32,514 nt of DNA from an uncultured Clostridia bacterium. Its GTDB lineage: Bacteria; Bacillota; Clostridia; RUG12999. Numbering within the stretch: the first letter of the stretch is position 1; the number at the start of each line of letters is the position of its first letter. A program made the translations under genes and the position numbers. The DNA lies in the NCBI GenBank assembly GCA_934792465.1, contig CAKVOK010000043.1, positions 1 through 32,514 on the forward strand, given 5' to 3'. The notes under the pieces are model-generated. The model searched no databases, was not told where the DNA came from, and was given only the letters and a program-made list of their open reading frames with translations. This document shows, piece by piece, positions 24,415 to 32,452 of the stretch.

Positions 24415-26331
24415 TTGAAGAAATATTCAAAACTAAACGAGGTGCGGATTAAGAATATCGAACCGCACGGTATGTTGCGAAAAACGCTTGAATGTGAGCG
24501 TGACGGGATTACGGGACATCTGCACGAAATAGGCTATCCGTATAATACGGAATGCTGGAAATATAAAAGCCTTGCGGACGGCGGATATGCGGCATGGTGG
24601 CCGTATGAGCAGACGGCATACAGAATAGATTCCGTAGCCAGAATGTCGGCTTTGCTTGACGATTTGAAAAGCTATGAGAAAATTATGGGTGACGAAATAC
24701 GCCTGTGTCTGGGAAATGATGATACCTTTATCGGACCGCAGGAGCTGAAAAAGGCAGAAAGCCGAAACCGCTGGCCGCATGCCGTTTTGTTCAGGGCACT
24801 GTATGCGCTCTGGAGCAAGACGGGAGATGAAATTTATCTTGAAAAAATGCGCAGTCATTATTTGAATGATGATAATGATTATTCCGACAGCCGAGATGTT
24901 GTAAACGTTGAAACCATGCTCAGACTTTATGAATATTTCGATGATGAAAGATTGCTGCAAAAAGCGGAAACGGCATTTGAAAATTATAACAAACGTCCCG
25001 AAAGCAAGGAGCGTATAGCGGATTTGACGGCAGATACATATATTCATGACCACGGTGTTACATTTAACGAGATAGCGAAGCTGCCGGCTCTGATGTATGT
25101 GTATACGGGTAATGAAAAGCACCTTGATGCGGTGAAATCCGCATACGGACGGGTTGATGATTTTCATATGCTGCCGGACGGAATCCACAGTTCGAGCGAA
25201 GCCCTGTGCGGCAAGGAAACATGGCGAACGCATGAATCGTGCGATATTTCCGATTATACATGGAGCATAGGCTATTTACTCGAAGCAACCGGAAACGGGG
25301 AGTATGCGGACAAAATCGAAAGGGCGGTATTTAATGCGTTTTTCGGAGCTTCCGCAAAGGATTTTAAAGCAATTCAATACCTTTCGGCAATAAACCAGGT
25401 AATATGCGCCAGAAATTCGACGCATATAAAGGCTTGGAGAGATACGCCGAGAATGGCATACGCTCCGCATCATTATCCGGAATGTTGTGTGGGAAATATC
25501 GGACGTGTATTTCCGAACTATATATTGCGAATGTATCAGAAAACAGAGAGCGGAACAGCGGTAAGCCTATATGGCGACAGCAAATATGAAGATGAGGAAA
25601 TCAGAATAATTCAGAGCGGAAACTATCCCTGCGGAATGAATGTGAAGCTTGATGTTGCGGTTAAAAACGGGGGAAAAACATTGCTGAAACTAAGGATTCC
25701 GAAGTGGTCGGCGGAAACGGAAATATTTGTTGACGGCAAAAAATGCAGCTGTGATCCCTTGAACGGATATGCCGAAATACAGGTAAAAACCTGCACGCTT
25801 GACATAAGCTTCAAGCCCGTTTTCAAATCTCATATGTCGGTTGACGGCGGAATTTATTATACATACGGTCCGTTCTTGCTTGCACTGAAAATTGATGAAA
25901 ATTGTTCGGTGGATACGAAAGAAAAAAGACAGACGGCTGATTTCCCGGCATATAATATATATCCGGCTTCGCCATGGAATTATGCCGTTTCGGGTTGGGA
26001 AGCACCGGAAATAATCATGTATGAAAGCTCGGAAAAGCCGATGTGGAGCTATGTGCCGTTTGAAATTAAAATAAAAGCACGGGTTCTTGAAAATTGGAAG
26101 CTTGTCAGGATTAAACGTGCCGAAAAGGAATTTGAAAACGGCGAGGGGATTGATGAAAAGCAGGTGGAATGCGGCGCAAGTGTTGTAGACGAAGATAATC
26201 TTGTTACGCCGAAAATCCCGTCGGCGGATTTCGTGAAGGAAAATTTGGGAGAGGAAAGGGAAATAACCCTTGTTCCGTATGGCTGCACGAATATACGGCT
26301 GACGGTATTTCCGAAATATTTTATTAAATGA
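24415..26331 (+). CDS. GH127 beta-L-arabinofuranosidase-like protein (DUF1680 family)
   Basis: The start is TTG 24415, which directly follows the previous stop and has AAGGAG eight bases upstream. The first in-frame ATG is at residue 20 and has no site. The product is 638 residues with no signal peptide. The metal-dependent cysteine glycosidase motifs are present: HESC (Glu274, Cys276) and PECC (Cys357, Cys358), matching the Zn ligands and nucleophilic Cys of the characterised GH127 enzyme HypBA1. A shortened loop carries a candidate acid/base in SSSEAL. C-terminal beta domains follow from about residue 390. It would act on beta-linked L-arabinofuranose or a related sugar in the cytoplasm. 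Last gene of the GH78-GH39-GH127 set. Confidence 0.9.
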   Translation: MKKYSKLNEVRIKNIEPHGMLRKTLECERDGITGHLHEIGYPYNTECWKYKSLADGGYAAWWPYEQTAYRIDSVARMSALLDDLKSYEKIMGDEIRLCLGNDDTFIGPQELKKAESRNRWPHAVLFRALYALWSKTGDEIYLEKMRSHYLNDDNDYSDSRDVVNVETMLRLYEYFDDERLLQKAETAFENYNKRPESKERIADLTADTYIHDHGVTFNEIAKLPALMYVYTGNEKHLDAVKSAYGRVDDFHMLPDGIHSSSEALCGKETWRTHESCDISDYTWSIGYLLEATGNGEYADKIERAVFNAFFGASAKDFKAIQYLSAINQVICARNSTHIKAWRDTPRMAYAPHHYPECCVGNIGRVFPNYILRMYQKTESGTAVSLYGDSKYEDEEIRIIQSGNYPCGMNVKLDVAVKNGGKTLLKLRIPKWSAETEIFVDGKKCSCDPLNGYAEIQVKTCTLDISFKPVFKSHMSVDGGIYYTYGPFLLALKIDENCSVDTKEKRQTADFPAYNIYPASPWNYAVSGWEAPEIIMYESSEKPMWSYVPFEIKIKARVLENWKLVRIKRAEKEFENGEGIDEKQVECGASVVDEDNLVTPKIPSADFVKENLGEEREITLVPYGCTNIRLTVFPKYFIK

Positions 26332-26388
26332 CCGCCGAACAAGTTCAAAACAATCTTTGGGATGTCTTGAACTTGTTCGACAGGCGGT
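26331..26388. terminator. Long bidirectional terminator hairpin between convergent genes
   Basis: ACCGCC plus GAACAAGTTCAA (26331-26348) pairs with TTGAACTTGTTC (26367-26378), a four-base GACA bulge, and GGCGGT (26383-26388), giving 18 base pairs in all. It begins on the last base of the GH127 stop codon. T-rich sequence follows on both sides, which suits the convergent arrangement with the gene ending at 26424. Confidence 0.8.
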
Positions 26389-26423
26389 TTCTCAACATGG
26401 CGGATAATTGCATTTTTTCAACT

Positions 26424-27116
26424 TTATTCGAGAATGTTTGTTGTGATAAAATCCACGCCCCATGAGGATAATTCCTGCGCCCTTTTCATATCGTCACAAG
26501 TCCAGCAGTTTATCTTTCGTCCGGCTTTGTGTATCTTTTTTATCAGCTCTTTTGTGGCTTCTGTATGCTTTATGTCGAGGTCGAAGCCGTATTTTAGCAT
26601 GAGTTCAAACACGTTTTCACCGAATTTGTGCGTCAGCAGCTGAATATCCGCATTCGGAGAGAGCTTTCTCAAAGAGATAAGGTTTTCCTTTGCAAATGAT
26701 ATAAAAATCATGTTGGCGGAAAAATTCATATTGCCGATGATTTTCAAGACGGCTTTAATATCGCATTCGTCAAACGGATTTTTAAGTTCAAGCACGGCTT
26801 TTTTGCCATACTTTTTGCAAATTGAAATATAGTCTTCAAGCAGCGGAATCCTGAGGTCGGAACGGTTTTCCTTGAAATTAAGAGGAATATCTTTTATGTC
26901 GGAATAATTTACTTTTTCGATTTCGATATCAACGCCGGCAACACGTTTTAAATTGTCGTCGTGAAAGACGGCAAATTTTCCGTCGAGCGTTCTGTGTATA
27001 TCGGTTTCGATTCCGTAATAGCTTCTGTTTCCGGCGGCAACGAATGATGCTGCGGTGTTTTCGGTTTCTTTGCCGGAAAGTCCTCGGTGTGCAATGAATT
27101 GTACGGATTTTTTCAC
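26424..27116 (-). CDS. Glycerophosphodiester phosphodiesterase family protein
   Basis: The start is GTG 27116, with GGGAGGG at 27121-27127 just upstream. A longer frame upstream of this has no site and reads low-complexity sequence. The product is 230 residues, normal for a small GDPD (UgpQ size). Catalytic motifs are visible: AHRGLSG near the N-terminus, ENT, GIETDIHRTLDG and VFHDD, as required for the metal-dependent TIM-barrel phosphodiesterase. There is no signal peptide or membrane segment, so it is cytoplasmic. It lies 62 bases downstream of the KduI fusion gene on the same strand and is probably co-transcribed. Its place in a pectin locus is unexplained; it may hydrolyse a phosphodiester linked to imported glycan, or simply recycle glycerophosphodiesters. 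Confidence 0.88.
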   Translation of the reverse strand: MKKSVQFIAHRGLSGKETENTAASFVAAGNRSYYGIETDIHRTLDGKFAVFHDDNLKRVAGVDIEIEKVNYSDIKDIPLNFKENRSDLRIPLLEDYISICKKYGKKAVLELKNPFDECDIKAVLKIIGNMNFSANMIFISFAKENLISLRKLSPNADIQLLTHKFGENVFELMLKYGFDLDIKHTEATKELIKKIHKAGRKINCWTCDDMKRAQELSSWGVDFITTNILE

Positions 27117-27178
27117 GTTACCCTCCCGAATGAAATCGGGACGCCGTATTTCATTACTGCGCCCCGTTTTATTTTTAA

Positions 27179-28816
27179 TTATCTTAAATCTTTTGTTGCG
27201 ATATGGTCCATATCGGTGAATTCCTGGTTTTCGCCGCACATTGCCCAGATGAACGAATATGCTTTTGTTCCTACACCGCTGTGAATTGACCAGCTCGGAG
27301 AAATTACGGCTTCTTCATTGTGCATGATAATGTGGCGTGTTTCCGTGGGTTCGCCCATCATGTGGAATACAACATCGTCCTCGCCCATGTCGAGATAGAG
27401 GTAAACTTCCATTCTTCTGTCATGAGTGTGCGAAGGCATTGTGTTCCAGTTTGAACCCGGTTCAAGCTGTGTAAGACCCATCGAAAGCTGGCAGGACTGC
27501 ATTACTTCGGGATGTATATACTGATTTATAACACGCTTGTTGCAATCTTCAACGCTTCCGCAAGGAACTTTTTTTGCTTTTGTAATATCTATTTTAACTA
27601 TAGGATATTCTTTGTGAGCAGGACAGGAGGATACGTAGAATTTAGCCGGCTCATCGGGATTTACGCTTTTGAATTTAACTTCCTTGTTTCCTCTGCCGAT
27701 GTAAATGCCGTCACGGGGATTCATTTCGTATTCCGTTCCGTCAACCGTGATAATTCCTTTGCCGCCGATGTTTATACAGCCCATTTCTCTTCTTTCGAGG
27801 AAATAATCCGCCGCAAGCTCTTTGCCTGCTTCAAGTGTCAGCTCATAAAGCTGGGGCATAATTCCTGCCGTGATGATTCTGTCAATGTGGCTGTATACCA
27901 TTCTTATATTGTCTTTTGTGAAAAGATTTGCAATATGAAATTCTTTTCTCAATCTGTCAGTAGTATAATGTTTTACGTCCTCTGAATTTGCTGCCTGTCT
28001 GATTTCCATAAGTTCAATCTCCTTTTTAATGTAATTTCCGTATACCTCTATCTGCGAAAGTGCCGCCCATGAGAGAGGATTTACGGCTTGTTTAAAGTTT
28101 GTTAAGTGTATAAACGATGTTTTTTTCTTTTCAAACGTTATCTCCTGACCGTTTGCCGTTTCTTCAAATTCGGCATGAACCTTGGTATCGTCGGAAAAGA
28201 TAATGTCGAACGACTTCCAGTATGTATCGTGAGGAAAATCCGCACGCAGATATACGACTATTTTGTCGGTTTCGACATCGCAGCCGAAATCTATGAAATA
28301 ATCCATATCTTCTCTTGCACCTGCCGCCCACGAGTGATACGGATAATCTCCGTGTGCCTCGTTTTGGCATATACCGTCTATTGCGTTGCGCTCATAAAAG
28401 CACGGTTCTTCTCTTGTGACAAAGTTTGCGTGCGCATGAGGATATGCTTCGCTTTTGCCTCTCAAATCGTGAGAATTGAGAGATATTACCCTGTATGAAA
28501 AAGTTTCTTCGTCCTCGGGTATGCGTACAGAAATTTTGTGATGCTCGCCGGAAAACGCATTTTTGTCATATCCCGCCGTTCTTTCATTGCCGAAAGGAAT
28601 CGTAAATGAGAATGATTTGTCCGGCAGATATACAATGCTTTCCGTCAGCGTTTCGTCGAGCTTGAGTGCCGCATATTCGCAATCCGAAAGCTTTATTTCG
28701 ATTGTATCGCCGATTTTGTATTCTTTCTCGTATACGACGTCGATTTTTTCACCCTCGGATTTAAGCTTAATATCACCGTTTACATCTTTAATTTTAAGGT
28801 ATATTATGATAATCAC
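27179..28816 (-). CDS. kduI: KduI (5-keto-4-deoxyuronate isomerase) with N-terminal discoidin-like extension
   Basis: The frame is open for 545 codons. Residues 270-545 are a complete KduI, 276 residues long against 278 in E. coli. Zn ligands are seen as H463-T-H465...E470 and His512, which align with a constant two-residue offset to the four ligands of the E. coli enzyme. KduI isomerises 5-keto-4-deoxyuronate to 2,5-diketo-3-deoxygluconate in pectin catabolism. Residues 1-269 are extra: a short beta region (1 to about 110) and a jelly-roll (about 110-260) with NAIDG (from 144), HSW, YFIDFG and LRADFPHDTYW motifs resembling F5/8C-type domains. There is no signal peptide. An intact Shine-Dalgarno site and ATG at the KduI junction suggest gene fusion or dual translation. 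The GTG 28816 start overlaps its own Shine-Dalgarno-like sequence, so the true N-terminus is uncertain. Confidence 0.9.
   Translation of the reverse strand: MIIIIYLKIKDVNGDIKLKSEGEKIDVVYEKEYKIGDTIEIKLSDCEYAALKLDETLTESIVYLPDKSFSFTIPFGNERTAGYDKNAFSGEHHKISVRIPEDEETFSYRVISLNSHDLRGKSEAYPHAHANFVTREEPCFYERNAIDGICQNEAHGDYPYHSWAAGAREDMDYFIDFGCDVETDKIVVYLRADFPHDTYWKSFDIIFSDDTKVHAEFEETANGQEITFEKKKTSFIHLTNFKQAVNPLSWAALSQIEVYGNYIKKEIELMEIRQAANSEDVKHYTTDRLRKEFHIANLFTKDNIRMVYSHIDRIITAGIMPQLYELTLEAGKELAADYFLERREMGCINIGGKGIITVDGTEYEMNPRDGIYIGRGNKEVKFKSVNPDEPAKFYVSSCPAHKEYPIVKIDITKAKKVPCGSVEDCNKRVINQYIHPEVMQSCQLSMGLTQLEPGSNWNTMPSHTHDRRMEVYLYLDMGEDDVVFHMMGEPTETRHIIMHNEEAVISPSWSIHSGVGTKAYSFIWAMCGENQEFTDMDHIATKDLR
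28007..28024 (-). promoter_or_regulatory. Internal ribosome binding site and ATG for stand-alone KduI
   Basis: On the minus strand AAGGAG (28024-28019) is followed by nine bases and then ATG (28009-28007), exactly where KduI proteins normally start (MEIRQAANSED). Within the longer frame these bases encode KEIELM. The site could yield a separate 276-residue KduI from the same mRNA. Confidence 0.6.
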
Positions 28817-28826
28817 CCCTTCAAGT

Positions 28827-28834
28827 TGTATACA
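28827..28834. promoter_or_regulatory. Candidate operator palindrome TGTATACA
   Basis: The perfect 8-bp palindrome TGTATACA lies at the expected transcription start of the kduI promoter, seen on the plus strand as TTGTATACAT (28826-28835). TnGTATACnA-like boxes are typical of FadR-type GntR regulators that control uronate genes. No regulator gene is in the window, so this is tentative. Confidence 0.3.
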
Positions 28835-28837
28835 TAT

Positions 28838-28866
28838 ATTGTATCACAATAAAAATGTGTTGTCAA
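28838..28866 (-). promoter_or_regulatory. Sigma-A promoter for the kduI fusion gene
   Basis: On the minus strand TTGACA (28866-28861), a 17-base spacer and TACAAT (28843-28838). Transcription should begin near 28831, giving a leader of about 15 bases before GTG 28816. Confidence 0.85.
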
Positions 28867-28904
28867 GCGATACGCCGAAAGTCATTTTTTTAACAATCTA
28901 TATC

Positions 28905-28918
28905 TGTACTTATGTACA
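28905..28918. repeat. Inverted repeat TGTAC-N4-GTACA between divergent promoters
   Basis: TGTAC (28905-28909) and GTACA (28914-28918) are separated by four bases. They lie between the -35 boxes of the two divergent promoters and could be a regulator site. Short enough to be chance. Confidence 0.3.
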
Positions 28919-28931
28919 TGGTAAAAAAATC

Positions 28932-28960
28932 TTGACAAAACATATACAACGTAGTATAAT
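28932..28960 (+). promoter_or_regulatory. Consensus sigma-A promoter for ychF
   Basis: TTGACA (28932-28937), exactly 17 bases, then TATAAT (28955-28960): a full-consensus housekeeping promoter. It is followed by a leader of about 33 bases with AAAGGA before ATG 29000. Confidence 0.93.
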
Positions 28961-28999
28961 AAAATATAGTTAGAACAGGCTGAAAGGATGAATTAAATA

Positions 29000-30097
29000 A
29001 TGAAACTTGGTATAGTCGGGCTTCCGAATGTCGGAAAAAGCACGCTTTTCAATGCAATCACAAAGGCAGGAGCCGAATCTGCAAACTATCCGTTTTGTAC
29101 AATAGAACCGAATGTGGGAGTGGTTTCCGTTCCGGATTCTCGTCTTGATGCATTGGCGGAAATGTATAATCCGAAAAAAATAACGCCGGCAGTTATAGAA
29201 TTTGTTGATATTGCGGGACTTGTTAAAGGAGCGAGCAAGGGAGAAGGACTCGGAAATAAATTTTTGTCGCATATCCGTGAGGTTGATGCGATTGTTCATG
29301 TGGTACGCTGCTTTGAAGATACGAATATTGTCCATGTGGACGGCAGCATAGACCCGATACGTGACGTTGAAACAATAAATTACGAGCTCATATTCGCCGA
29401 CCTTGAAATGATTGAAAAAAGAATCGAAAAAACCGGGAAAATGGCAAAGTCCGGTGATAAGAAATATAAAGCGGAGCTTGTTGTGCTTGACAAGATAAAG
29501 AATACCCTTGAAGAGGGCAAACCGGCAAGAAGCGCCGAACTCACGGAGGACGAAGCCGAGATTTTAAAAGAGGTTGCACTGCTTACCAAAAAGCCGATTA
29601 TTTATGTTGCGAATGTGTCGGAAGATGATTTTGCGAACGGCATAGAAAATAACGATTTTGTAAAACGTCTTACGGAGCTTGCGGCAAAGGAGGGAGCGGA
29701 GGTGCTGCCTATAAGTGCAAGAATCGAAGAAGAAATTTCCGAGCTTGAGCCGGAGGACAAGGGCATATTCCTTGCCGACATGGGTCTTGAAGAGTCCGGA
29801 CTGGACAGGCTTATCAAGGCGAGCTACAAGCTTTTGGGACTTATAAGCTATCTCACGGCAGGAGAGCCGGAAGTGCGTGCATGGACGATAAAGAGAGGTA
29901 CGAAAGCACCGCAGGCGGCAGGCAAGATTCATTCCGATTTTGAAAGAGGATTTATCAAAGCCGAGGTCGTTTCGTTTAATGATTTGATGGAAAACAAAAC
30001 GATGGCAGCGGCGAAAGAAAAGGGTCTTGTGCGCATGGAGGGCAAAGAGTATGTCGTGCAGGACGGAGATATAATACTGTTCAGATTTAATGTATAA
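29000..30097 (+). CDS. ychF: YchF/OLA1-type P-loop ATPase (Obg family)
   Basis: The 365-residue product matches the full length of YchF. The P-loop GLPNVGKST (residues 7-15) and Walker B-like FVDIAGLVKGA (68-78) are present. A coiled middle region (about 130-200) and a C-terminal TGS domain ending in VQDGDIILFRFNV complete the usual order. YchF is a universal translation- and stress-associated ATPase of the cytoplasm that prefers ATP to GTP. It is transcribed from its own consensus promoter, and the nfnA gene follows after 28 bases. It marks the return from accessory to core genome. Confidence 0.97.
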   Translation: MKLGIVGLPNVGKSTLFNAITKAGAESANYPFCTIEPNVGVVSVPDSRLDALAEMYNPKKITPAVIEFVDIAGLVKGASKGEGLGNKFLSHIREVDAIVHVVRCFEDTNIVHVDGSIDPIRDVETINYELIFADLEMIEKRIEKTGKMAKSGDKKYKAELVVLDKIKNTLEEGKPARSAELTEDEAEILKEVALLTKKPIIYVANVSEDDFANGIENNDFVKRLTELAAKEGAEVLPISARIEEEISELEPEDKGIFLADMGLEESGLDRLIKASYKLLGLISYLTAGEPEVRAWTIKRGTKAPQAAGKIHSDFERGFIKAEVVSFNDLMENKTMAAAKEKGLVRMEGKEYVVQDGDIILFRFNV

Positions 30098-30125
30098 ATC
30101 GGCTTGGCGAAAGGTGAGAGAAAAC

Positions 30126-30974
30126 ATGAAATATAAAATTGTAAATAAAAAATCCCTCAATCCGACAGTATCAATGATGGATATAGAAGCACCGTTCGTT
30201 GCCGCAAAGGCAAAACCGGGGCAGTTTATTATTCTGCGAGCTGATGAAAACGGTGAGAGAATACCGCTTACAATAGCGGGATTCGACCGTGAAGCGGGGA
30301 CTGTTAAAATAATATATCAGATAGTGGGAGCAACGACAAAATTGCTCGACAGCAAGAAAGAGGGCGAATGTCTTGCGGATTTTGTCGGACCTCTCGGAGA
30401 ACCGACCCGTTTGGACGGACTGAAAAAGGTCTGTATAGTGGGCGGCGGTGTAGGCTGCGCCATTGCGCTGCCTATAGCACAGGCATTGCACGACGGCGGC
30501 TGCGAAGTACATTCGATTATAGGTTTCAGAAACAAAGACCTTGTAATTCTGGAAGACGAGTTTAAGGCTTGCTCGGATAAGCTTACGATAATGACCGATG
30601 ACGGTTCATACGGAAATAAAGGCGTTGTAACGCTTCCGCTCAAAGAAGAAATTGAAGCGGGGGCGAATTTTGATGAAGTAATAACCATAGGACCTCTTAT
30701 AATGATGAAGTTTGTCGTTGCGACGACAAAACCGTATAATGTAAAGACAACCGTGTCCATGAACCCTATAATGATAGACGGAACGGGAATGTGCGGCGGC
30801 TGTCGCCTTACGGTCGGCGGAAAGACAAAGTTTGCTTGTGTTGACGGACCGGATTTCGACGGATTTGAAGTTGATTTCGACGAAGCCATGGAACGCAGTA
30901 CCATGTATAAAGAATTTGAACGTCATGCATATGAAAACACTTGCAATCTCTTGAACAAGGAGGTACAACAATAA
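30126..30974 (+). CDS. nfnA: Ferredoxin:NADP transhydrogenase small subunit NfnA (FAD/[2Fe-2S])
   Basis: ATG 30126 follows AAGGTGAG; an ATG at 30090 overlaps ychF without a site. The product is 282 residues. An N-terminal FAD-binding beta barrel has IPLTIAGF, the NAD(H)-binding segment has VCIVGGGVGCA, and the C-terminal [2Fe-2S] site has MIDGTGMCGGC...FACVDG with Cys223, Cys226 and Cys238. Asp218 is the likely fourth ligand, as established for NfnA. With NfnB it forms the electron-bifurcating complex that couples NADPH formation to NADH and reduced ferredoxin. It could also be called a dihydroorotate dehydrogenase PyrK-like subunit, but the NfnB partner one base away settles it. Confidence 0.93.
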   Translation: MKYKIVNKKSLNPTVSMMDIEAPFVAAKAKPGQFIILRADENGERIPLTIAGFDREAGTVKIIYQIVGATTKLLDSKKEGECLADFVGPLGEPTRLDGLKKVCIVGGGVGCAIALPIAQALHDGGCEVHSIIGFRNKDLVILEDEFKACSDKLTIMTDDGSYGNKGVVTLPLKEEIEAGANFDEVITIGPLIMMKFVVATTKPYNVKTTVSMNPIMIDGTGMCGGCRLTVGGKTKFACVDGPDFDGFEVDFDEAMERSTMYKEFERHAYENTCNLLNKEVQQ

Positions 30975-32392
30975 TGGCAAAACCTAATATGAGTTTAAAG
31001 AAAAATCCGATGCCGTCACAGGAACCGGCGGTTCGTGCGCATAATTTTAATGAAGTTGCAACGGGTTATACGGAAGAAGTTGCAATTGATGAAGCATTAA
31101 GATGCCTTAACTGCAAAAATATGCCGTGCGTCGGCGGTTGCCCGGTGAATATTCATATACCTGCATTTATATCGAAAATAAAAGAGGGCGATTTCGAGGG
31201 CGCATATGAAGTAATATCGGAATCTTCAAGTTTGCCGGCAGTATGCGGCAGAGTATGTCCGCAGGAATCGCAGTGCGAAAGCAAATGCGTAAGAGGAGTC
31301 AAGGGAGAACCGGTGGGAATAGGCAGACTCGAAAGATTTGTTGCGGACTGGCACAATATGCACAGCACGGAGAATGCAAAAGTGCCGGAATCAAACGGTC
31401 ATAAGGTGGCGGTGATAGGTTCGGGTCCGTCAGGGCTTACGTGTGCCGGGGATTTGGCAAAAAAAGGTTATAAAGTAACGGTGTTTGAAGCTCTGCACGT
31501 TGCAGGCGGCGTGCTTGTATACGGCATACCGGAGTTCAGACTTCCGAAAGATATTGTAAAAAAAGAGGTCGATTCGCTTAAAGCACTCGGTGTTGATGTT
31601 GAAACGAATATGGTTATCGGAAAGACCCTCACGATTGATGAGCTTTTCAAAATGGGATACGAAGCCGTATTCATAGGCAGCGGTGCGGGACTTCCGAGAT
31701 TTATGGGAATACCGGGTGAATCCTTGAAGGGCGTTTATTCCGCAAATGAATTTTTAACAAGAAGCAATCTCATGAAAGCATATAAGGAAGATGCAACGAC
31801 GCCGATTCTTAAGGCGAAAAACGTTGCGGTTGTCGGCGGCGGAAACGTTGCAATGGATGCAGCGAGAACGGCTTTAAGACTTGGTGCGGAAAAAGTATAC
31901 ATTGTGTACAGAAGAAGCCTCGAAGAGCTTCCGGCTCGTAAAGAGGAAGTGGAACACGCAATGGAAGAGGGCATTGAATTTAAGCTTCTTTGCAATCCTA
32001 CGGAGATTTTGGGATATGAAAATCCGGATGACAGACGCGACCCGAAAAACGGAAGCGCCATAGGACTTAAATGTATAAGAATGGAGCTTGGCGAACCCGA
32101 TGAATCCGGCAGAAGACGTCCGGTTGAAGTGCCCGGTTCGGAATTTGTTCTTGATACGGATTGCGTAATAATTTCGATAGGTACAAGCCCGAATCCGCTT
32201 ATAAAATCAACAACGGAAGGACTTGAAGTGAATAAAAGAGGCGGAATTATCGTTACGGAAGAAACAGGTGAAACAACATTGGAGAATGTATATGCCGGCG
32301 GCGATGCGGTAACGGGTGCGGCAACGGTAATTTTGGCAATGGGTGCGGGAAAAGCCGCTGCAAAAGCTATTGACGAAAAATTAAGTAAATAA
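30974..32392 (+). CDS. nfnB: Ferredoxin:NADP transhydrogenase large subunit NfnB (GltD-like)
   Basis: The start ATG 30974 overlaps the nfnA stop by one base (TAATG) and follows a perfect AAGGAGGT at 30957-30964. The product is 472 residues. Two N-terminal [4Fe-4S] sets are seen: Cys44, 47, 52, 56 and Cys91, 95, 101, 105. An FAD motif GSGPSG begins at residue 149, an NADPH-type GGGNVAMDAARTA sits in the middle, and a C-terminal YAGGDAVTGAATV FAD segment closes the fold. It is often annotated as NADPH-dependent glutamate synthase small chain; the adjoining nfnA and absence of a GltB-type large chain favour NfnB. Confidence 0.93.
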   Translation: MAKPNMSLKKNPMPSQEPAVRAHNFNEVATGYTEEVAIDEALRCLNCKNMPCVGGCPVNIHIPAFISKIKEGDFEGAYEVISESSSLPAVCGRVCPQESQCESKCVRGVKGEPVGIGRLERFVADWHNMHSTENAKVPESNGHKVAVIGSGPSGLTCAGDLAKKGYKVTVFEALHVAGGVLVYGIPEFRLPKDIVKKEVDSLKALGVDVETNMVIGKTLTIDELFKMGYEAVFIGSGAGLPRFMGIPGESLKGVYSANEFLTRSNLMKAYKEDATTPILKAKNVAVVGGGNVAMDAARTALRLGAEKVYIVYRRSLEELPARKEEVEHAMEEGIEFKLLCNPTEILGYENPDDRRDPKNGSAIGLKCIRMELGEPDESGRRRPVEVPGSEFVLDTDCVIISIGTSPNPLIKSTTEGLEVNKRGGIIVTEETGETTLENVYAGGDAVTGAATVILAMGAGKAAAKAIDEKLSK

Positions 32393-32400
32393 TGCCCTGA

Positions 32401-32436
32401 TGAGATACTGCGATGTTTTTGCGGTATCTCATTTTT
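32401..32436 (+). terminator. Rho-independent terminator of the ychF-nfnAB unit
   Basis: TGAGATACTGC (32401-32411) pairs with GCGGTATCTCA (32421-32431), 11 base pairs with one G-U, followed by TTTTTG. It lies eight bases after the nfnB stop. Confidence 0.92.
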
Positions 32437-32440
32437 GTAA

Positions 32441-32452
32441 TTTTGTACAAAA
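32441..32452. repeat. 12-bp perfect palindrome TTTTGTACAAAA, in gene-free tail
   Basis: A perfect palindrome just past the terminator; it could be an operator for a gene beyond the window. The rest of the tail to 32514 is A/G-rich with no gene visible. Confidence 0.25.

Noticed and set aside
27130..27166. Imperfect hairpin between kduI and the phosphodiesterase gene
   Set aside because: The stem is short with a mismatch and a long loop, and no U-run follows; it is not convincing as a terminator.
27117..27239. Longer N-terminus for the phosphodiesterase
   Set aside because: The upstream codons overlap the end of kduI and read a basic low-complexity sequence, whereas GTG 27116 has a strong GGGAGGG site and begins just before the conserved AHRG motif.
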